DNA of 51,065 nt from Longimicrobium sp. (GTDB lineage Bacteria; Gemmatimonadota; Gemmatimonadetes; Longimicrobiales; Longimicrobiaceae), in contig NZ_DATIND010000134.1 in NCBI RefSeq assembly GCF_035474595.1, positions 1 through 51,065 on the forward strand. The letters run 5' to 3'. The position numbers were made by a program, and so were the translations under genes. The notes under the pieces were generated by a model. It made no database searches. It was given only the letters and a program-made list of their open reading frames with translations, and was not told the DNA's origin. Numbering within the stretch: the first letter of the stretch is position 1; every line of letters starts with the position of its first letter. Positions 45,050 to 51,065 of the stretch are shown here, in pieces.

Positions 45050-46263
45050 GAAGCGTCCCGGTCCGAGAGCGCGGCCACGCCGGGAAGCTCCTTCCCTTCC
45101 AGGAACTCCAGCGACGCCCCGCCGCCGGTGGACACGTGCGACATCCGCGCCTCCAGCCCCATCTCGCTCACCGCCGCCGCCGAGTCGCCGCCGCCGATGA
45201 TGGTGGTCGCGCCGGCGTCCGTCGCCGCGGCCACCGCCTCGGCCACGCCGCGGGTGCCGTCCGCGAACTCGGGGACCTCGAACACGCCCATCGGCCCGTT
45301 CCAGAGCACCGTTCCCGCGCCCTCCAGCTCGCGGCGGTAGAGGTCCACGGACCGCGGGCCGATGTCCGCCACCATCCGGTCCGCGGGGATCGCCTCGCGC
45401 GACACCACCTGCTTCTCCGCGCCGGCCTCCAGCCGGTCGGTGACGATGCAGTCGACGGGGAGGACCAGGCGGTCGCCCGAGCCCTGCACCAGGCCGCGCG
45501 CCATCTCCACGCGGTCGTCCTCCACCAGCGAGGTGCCGGTCTGCAGGCCCATCGCGCGGAAGAAGGTGTTCGCCATCGCCCCGCCGATCAGCAGGCGGTC
45601 GACCTTGGGAAGGAGCGCGGTGATGACGTCGATCTTCCCGCTGATCTTGGCGCCGCCCAGGATGGCGACGAACGGGCGCTTCGGGTGCTCCAGCGCGCCG
45701 CCGAGGTATTCCAGCTCCTTCGCCATCAGGAACCCGGCGACGGCGGGCTTCCCTTCCCCCTTCATCACCTCCGCGACACCGGCGGTGGACGAGTGGGCCC
45801 GGTGCGCGGCGCCGAACGCGTCGTTCACGTACACGTCGCCCAGCCCGGCCATCTGCCGGGCGAGCTCCCTATCGTTCTTCTCCTCGCCCGCGATGAAGCG
45901 CGTGTTCTCCAGCAGCAGCACGTCTCCATCCCCCAGCTTCCGCGTGGCTTCGACGGCTTCCGGGCCGACCGTCTCGCCCACGAAGGCGACGTCGCGGCCC
46001 AGCAGCTCGCCGAGCCGCGCGGCGGCGGGGCGAAGCGACATCTCCGGCACCGGCTTCCCCCTGGGGCGGCCGAAGTGGGAGAGGAGGACGATGCGCGCGC
46101 CGTTTTCGATCAGGTACCGGAGCGTGAGCACGGTGGCGCTGATGCGCGTGTCGTCGGTGATCCGGCCGTCGGCGTCGAGCGGGACGTTGTAGTCCACGCG
46201 GACGAGCACGCGCCTGCCGGTGAGGGCGCTCTTCGGCAGGTCGTTGAGCGTGAGCTTGTTCAT
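45046..46263 (-). CDS. pgk: Phosphoglycerate kinase
   Basis: 405 residues. [13 protein letters not shown] near residue 19, [51 protein letters not shown] and [13 protein letters not shown] give the full two-domain set. It transfers phosphate from 1,3-bisphosphoglycerate to ADP. Coupled to tpiA by a GTGA overlap. A 456-bp repeat-filled gap separates it from gap. Confidence 0.97.
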
Positions 46264-46351
46264 CGTTCGGTGCCGTGGGTGGAGGAACGGCGATTCAGGT
46301 GATGGGGATCGCGGTCGATCCCGGGCTTTCCGTGCACGTCCGACAGCCTCG

Positions 46352-46406
46352 CGCCCTCTCCCCGCGCCTGAGAGCGCTCGCCCTCTCCCGTACCGGGCGA
46401 GGGGGG
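46352..46406 (+). repeat. Composite hairpin repeat E, copy 2
   Basis: Near-identical to 1271-1324 (loop TACC for TTCC). The gap 46264-46719 holds this, a CTGCCCGCC head at 46489-46512 and repeat C; no gene. Confidence 0.75.
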
Positions 46407-46533
46407 CGATCCAGCATCCGCGCGACCTGCAACCTCTTCTCGCACCGACAATTGCAGTGCGACGGATGCCCGGCTTCGCGCTGAGTTGGGGCCAGCCAGG
46501 CGGGCAGGATGCGCCCCGTTCAGCGCCGATCCT

Positions 46534-46594
46534 GTCCAGCTACCTCTCCCGGTACGGGAGAGGTGGACGGCCTGAGCCGGCCGGAGAGGGCGCG
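46534..46594 (-). repeat. Composite repeat C, copy 2 (61 bp, exact)
   Basis: Exact reverse complement of 11121-11181, 35 kb away. Confidence 0.9.
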
Positions 46595-46669
46595 AGGCGG
46601 CGGAATCGAGACGACATCCATCCCGCACCATCCCGCACCATCTCTCCGCCTTCCCTCCTTCCCGCAAAC

Positions 46670-46707
46670 ACGAAGGGCACCGGCGCGCGCGTGCCGATGC
46701 CCTTCGT
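46670..46707 (-). terminator. Hairpin after gap
   Basis: ACGAAGGGCA and TGCCCTTCGT around a GC-rich loop, 13 bp past the gap stop. It would separate gap from pgk transcription unless read through. Confidence 0.6.
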
Positions 46708-46719
46708 CGTGGTCCAGCC

Positions 46720-47745
<1,026 letters not shown>

Positions 47746-47781
47746 TTACTGGATGCGAAAAAAGTCCAATGCGAAAAGCGG

Positions 47782-48615
47782 TCAAGACGAGCGCGGAGCC
47801 GGAGCGCCCTGCCGCTCCAGCTCCGGAACCACGCGGGCGAAGGTGACCACGCTCGCCACGCGGGCGCCGGCCGCCAGGAGCGCGTCCACGCAGGCGAGGG
47901 CGGTGGCGCCGGTGGTCCATACGTCGTCCACCACGATCACGTGCTCGCCGCGCAGCTCGCCGGCCGCGCCCGGCGGCACGGCGAAAGCGCGCGCAACGTT
48001 AGCCCGCCGCTCGGCGGGATGCAAGGCCGTTTGGCTCCCCGCGGAGTGCGTGCGAAGGAGCAGGTCGGTGCGCAGCACGCGCCCCGTGCGGCGGGCCAGC
48101 CCGCGCGCCAGCAGCCCGGCCTGGTTGTAGCCGCGCTCCCGCAGCCGCGCCGCGCTGGTGGGGATGGGAACGACGATCTCGGCCTCGGCCTGCACGTCGG
48201 CGGGAAGCTCCAGCGCGGCCATCCGCGCGGCCATGGGCTCGGCGGCCGCCTCCCAGCCGCGGTACTTCAGCGCGTGCACCATGCGGCGCGGCGCCTGGCC
48301 GATGGCGAAGGCGGAGCGAATGGCGCGGATGGCGGCCGGCCATTCGGCGCAGGTGCGGCAGGTGGGCGCCGGCTCGCGCCCCCACGGCACCGGGCTCCAG
48401 CAGCGCGGGCAGCGCGGCGACGGCAGGGGCCGGCACCGCAGCCAGCAGAGGCGGCAGATCACGCGCTCGCTGTCGGCGGTGTCGATGGGCTGGCGGCACG
48501 CCACGCACACCGGCGCGAACACCAGGTCCAGCGCGCCGGCCAGCAGGTCGCGCGCGAGCGCCGGCAGCGGCGGGAGGGGCGGGGTCGATGGTTTCGGCGG
48601 GCTCCGCAGGGGCAT
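47782..48615 (-). CDS. ComF-family phosphoribosyltransferase-like protein
   Basis: 277 residues. An N-terminal zinc-finger region has several CxxC pairs (CVAC, CRLC, CPRC, CRTC), followed by the PRTase fold: IVVPIPTSAARLRERGYNQA and the PRPP loop VIVVDDVWTTGATA. ComF proteins act in DNA uptake or recombination after transformation; the reaction is not defined. ATG 48615 is preferred because upstream in-frame sequence runs through twin-hairpin copy 12. Probably co-transcribed with gap. Confidence 0.92.
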   Translation of the reverse strand: MPLRSPPKPSTPPLPPLPALARDLLAGALDLVFAPVCVACRQPIDTADSERVICRLCWLRCRPLPSPRCPRCWSPVPWGREPAPTCRTCAEWPAAIRAIRSAFAIGQAPRRMVHALKYRGWEAAAEPMAARMAALELPADVQAEAEIVVPIPTSAARLRERGYNQAGLLARGLARRTGRVLRTDLLLRTHSAGSQTALHPAERRANVARAFAVPPGAAGELRGEHVIVVDDVWTTGATALACVDALLAAGARVASVVTFARVVPELERQGAPAPRSS

Positions 48616-48713
48616 GGGGATCGGGGGATGAAGGGTGATTGGATTGTGATGGCGATGGCGGTCGATAGTTTCGCGCGGAGATCGGGTGCGGTGCTCGCCC
48701 CGAGCCTCCCCCG

Positions 48714-48761
48714 GCGAATGAATTCGCGGCAACAACGGCCCAAAGTCCGCCTTCGCGGACT
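48714..48761 (+). repeat. Twin-hairpin repeat, copy 12
   Basis: GCGAAT-GA-ATTCGC, linker GGCAACAACGGCCCAA, AGTCCGC-CTTC-GCGGACT, upstream of comF. Confidence 0.85.
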
Positions 48762-48916
48762 CCCGTCCTCCGCACCTCTGCAGGTGCGATGCATCTCCGC
48801 GGGGATTGCGCGGGGCGCGCACCTGCGTGAGGGATGCGCGCCCGAAGGGCCGGGACGCCGCCGCGCGCGCATCGATGCCGAGGAATCGCACGCATGCCCG
48901 GCGCGGCGGTGGCCCG

Positions 48917-48985
48917 GCGCCGTTGGCAACAGCTGTATCGTTGCCTACGGCGCGCGCAGCCCGGTTTGGCGCCTAAGCGCCAAAC
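48917..48985 (-). terminator. Two consecutive strong hairpins after the DUF2207 gene
   Basis: Hairpin one is GTTTGGCGC-TTAG-GCGCCAAAC (48964-48985 region). Hairpin two pairs GCGCCGTTGGCAAC (48917-48930) with GTTGCCTACGGCGC (48940-48953), one mismatch, 9-nt loop. Neither has a T tract. They lie 44 bp past the stop at 49029. Confidence 0.6.
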
Positions 48986-49028
48986 ACGCCCAAACCCGCG
49001 GTTCGATCTTTTCGATCTTCCAGAAGCA

Positions 49029-50870
49029 TCACCAGCCGCCGCCCCCGCCCCCGCCGGAGCCGCCGCCGCTGGAGCCGCCGCCCCCGCTGCCGCTGCTGCT
49101 GGGGCTGCTGGACATGGTGCTGGCGGCGCTGCTCCCCAGGCCGCTCATCTGCGAGCTGAAGTGGCTGGCGCTGAAGCTGTTGTAGCCGCCGCTCCCGGCG
49201 TACCAGTCCGGCGGCTCGCGGTACAGGTTCTCGAAGGCGCTCGCCCAGCGGCCCTCCACGCCGAAGGCCATGGCGTGCGGCAGGTACCGCTCGAACATCT
49301 GCGGCCCGGTGATCATCCGCCGGTAGCGGTCGCTCTCCACCTTCGACAGGAACTCGCGGAAGCCCAGCGCCGCCTCGCGTGCCCGCGCCCCCTTCTCCGT
49401 GCGCGCCGCCATCGCCAGCCCGAAGAGGAGGACGACGAGCCCGCTGGTGAGCCCGCCCACGGCCACGGCCACGGGGTTGAACCACGCCCACCCCGAGTCG
49501 GCCAGCGTGACCGCCCCGATCACGCTGAGGAAGCAGAGCACGATGCCGCCCGCCACCCACGCGCCCTTTACCGTGTCCGGCCGCTTCAGGTAGTAGCCGC
49601 GCTCGATCAGGCGCTCGAAGATGGCGGTCCGGATCCCCGGCAGCGACGCGTAGAACTTGTTCTTCAGCTCCGACAGGCGGATGCAGGGCTGCGTGGCGGG
49701 CGCCGCGTCCACGAACTCGCTCGCGCTCACGCCGCCGCCGCCGCCGGCCGCGGCGCGCGCGGCGCCCTCCTTCACCACGCCCCACGCGGGGCCGTCGCTG
49801 GCGCCGGTGAACAGCGCGTCCAGGAAGCGGCGCTCGTGCGTCTGCAGCCCGGTGGTGCTGTCCGTCAGCTGGTGGAAGCGCCAGTCCTGGCTGGAGAGAA
49901 GGCCGAAGAGGTGCTTCTCCTGCACCTCCTCGATCCCCACGAACCCGCGCACGGCCAGGTCCACCAGCGTGGAGGTGATGTCGCGCAGGTCGGCCTTGTT
50001 GTCCACCAGCGTGCCCAGCTCGGCGGGCGTCATCCCGTCCGGCGGCGCGTAGCCCACGGCCACGGGCTGCTCGCGCGGGTCGCGGCCGTGCTTCGACCAC
50101 CTCCGCAGCATGCCGAAGAAGGCGAGCAGGGGAAGGAAGAGCGGCCAGAGGGCGAGATAGCGCCGCGTGCGCAGCTCGGCCTCGCTGGGGCGCGGCAGGA
50201 TTCCCGGCGGCCAGCTGACGGAGACGGTGAGCCCCTCGCTGGACGCCAGCGTGCGCGTGACCTCGGCGGTGACCACGTTGCCGCGGACGCTCACCGCGGC
50301 GTCGTTGCTCTTCGATCCCGAGTACCCGGTGTACGCCGACACGTCGGTGGGGTCCACGCCGGCGGGAAGGACGATGCGCGCCAGGACGTGCTCGATGGGG
50401 AACGCCCAGCTGTTCCCCGTGGCGTTCCAGTACAGCTCGTCGTGCGCGCCGCCGCTGTCGGCCGCGAAGGCGTAGCGCACGGCGTTGCTCACCCGGTACC
50501 GGATGACCACCGTGCGCTCGGCGTCGCTCGCGCCGGGCACGGCGATGCGCACGCGGCGCGTCCACCCGTCGGGCTTCTCGCGCCAGAACCGCAGGTCCTG
50601 CCCCGCTCCGTCAGTGACGGCGAGGACGTCGATGTCGAGCTTGGCCTTGACCCCCTGCGCCGTCATGTGCTGCAGGGAGATGTCGCGGAAGATGCCGTTC
50701 CACGTGCCGGTGAAGTAGACGCGCAGCGTCTCGGTGACGTCGGTCGTGCCGTCGCGGTTCACCACCGCGTCGATGCGGTAGTCGCGGATGGTGATGTCGC
50801 GCGCCCACGCCCGCGCCGGGGCGGCGAGAGAAGCAAACAGCGCGAGCAGAAGGAGCAGGGCTCGTCGCAT
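49029..50870 (-). CDS. DUF2207 membrane protein with glycine-serine tail
   Basis: 613 residues from ATG 50870. A signal peptide (MRRALLLLLALFASLAAPARAWA) precedes an extracytoplasmic DUF2207 beta domain (RDITIRDYRIDAVVNRDGTT, GTWNGIFRDISLQ). Membrane helices lie near 245 (YLALWPLFLPLLAFFGML) and at 430-480, with a cytoplasmic winged-helix-like stretch between. The C terminus is low-complexity Ser/Gly ending in Trp, typical of the family. Function unknown; an envelope role is likely. No ribosome site is evident. Confidence 0.93.
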   Translation of the reverse strand: MRRALLLLLALFASLAAPARAWARDITIRDYRIDAVVNRDGTTDVTETLRVYFTGTWNGIFRDISLQHMTAQGVKAKLDIDVLAVTDGAGQDLRFWREKPDGWTRRVRIAVPGASDAERTVVIRYRVSNAVRYAFAADSGGAHDELYWNATGNSWAFPIEHVLARIVLPAGVDPTDVSAYTGYSGSKSNDAAVSVRGNVVTAEVTRTLASSEGLTVSVSWPPGILPRPSEAELRTRRYLALWPLFLPLLAFFGMLRRWSKHGRDPREQPVAVGYAPPDGMTPAELGTLVDNKADLRDITSTLVDLAVRGFVGIEEVQEKHLFGLLSSQDWRFHQLTDSTTGLQTHERRFLDALFTGASDGPAWGVVKEGAARAAAGGGGGVSASEFVDAAPATQPCIRLSELKNKFYASLPGIRTAIFERLIERGYYLKRPDTVKGAWVAGGIVLCFLSVIGAVTLADSGWAWFNPVAVAVGGLTSGLVVLLFGLAMAARTEKGARAREAALGFREFLSKVESDRYRRMITGPQMFERYLPHAMAFGVEGRWASAFENLYREPPDWYAGSGGYNSFSASHFSSQMSGLGSSAASTMSSSPSSSGSGGGGSSGGGSGGGGGGGW

Positions 50871-50903
50871 GGGCAATGGCGGAGGAGGGGAGAGGAAAGG
50901 GCG

Positions 50904-50931
50904 AAGTCCTGAGTCCTAAGTCCTAAGTCCT
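50904..50931 (+). repeat. (AAGTCCT)4 heptamer array
   Basis: Units AAGTCCT, GAGTCCT, AAGTCCT, AAGTCCT, directly inside the right 128-bp repeat. The left repeat has a single TAAGTCCTAAGT at the matching place. Confidence 0.9.
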
Positions 50932-50933
50932 AA

Positions 50934-51061
50934 CAGGATGCTAAAAAACAGTGCTTGGGCTTCGCCCGACTCCTCAAACCGGGGGTCGTCAGCAGGCCCA
51001 GCGTCCAGGGGAGCTCCGGGCGTGCCGTTTCGTCCTGTTTCGCACCGGAATCGGTGCGCGG
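50934..51061 (-). repeat. 128-bp inverted repeat, right copy
   Basis: Perfect reverse complement of 1-128. Four more bases (AAGC) continue to the window end, so the repeat extends outward on at least this side. Confidence 0.9.
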
Positions 51062-51065
51062 AAGC

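Overview
The window is 51 kb of very GC-rich bacterial chromosome with 44 protein genes that I can support, most on the minus strand. No tRNA, rRNA, CRISPR array, integrase or transposase gene was recognised. Several traits point to Gemmatimonadota, most likely a Longimicrobium-like bacterium: paired DUF4097 adhesin-like proteins beside a DUF5916 outer-membrane barrel and an ECF sigma/anti-sigma pair, a cysteine-rich peptide with a leader like those of pinensin-type lanthipeptides, and gene-poor gaps packed with hairpin repeats. The assignment is inference from gene content; no marker gene is present.

Layout. 0.5-4.3 kb: zinc-ribbon membrane protein, HAD phosphatase plus FAD/Rieske oxidoreductase (translationally coupled), and a four-helix-bundle gene between inverted octamer arrays. 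4.3-10.7 kb: envelope module (ECF sigma, ZAS anti-sigma, two DUF4097 proteins, DUF5916 barrel). 11.5-18 kb: MATE pump, MsrP/MsrQ, HtpX and a TerC-family exporter behind a yybP-ykoY manganese riboswitch. 18.2 kb: a 60-residue peptide with four exact TTxxxxEE units, as in plesiocin-type graspetides. 18.8-28.4 kb: amino-sugar and cell-wall recycling genes (N-acetylglucosamine kinase, a glucosamine-6-phosphate deaminase/PIG-L fusion, beta-lactamase-fold hydrolase, acetyltransferase, GH3 hexosaminidase), interrupted by an unknown helical-repeat protein and a response regulator. 28.8-32.4 kb: PLP decarboxylase, DUF4349, YceI. 32.9-39.2 kb: Tex, two small membrane proteins, an orphan histidine kinase and a CDF transporter. 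39.4-43 kb: a sigma-54-like promoter reading straight into a terminator, a small lipoprotein, folK and ybdK-aroB. 43.2-48.6 kb: comF-gap-pgk-tpiA, then a lanthipeptide-like precursor, then secG. 49-50.9 kb: DUF2207 protein.

Two themes stand out. First, two RiPP-like precursor genes sit among housekeeping genes with no modifying enzyme nearby; the graspetide-like one has no N-terminal leader. Second, the intergenic DNA is built from recurring families: 12 copies of a twin-hairpin element whose stems covary, long near-perfect hairpins, 61-118 bp composite repeats present twice, and octamer/heptamer arrays. The first 128 bases recur as a perfect reverse complement at 50934-51061, so both window ends lie in the same repeat.
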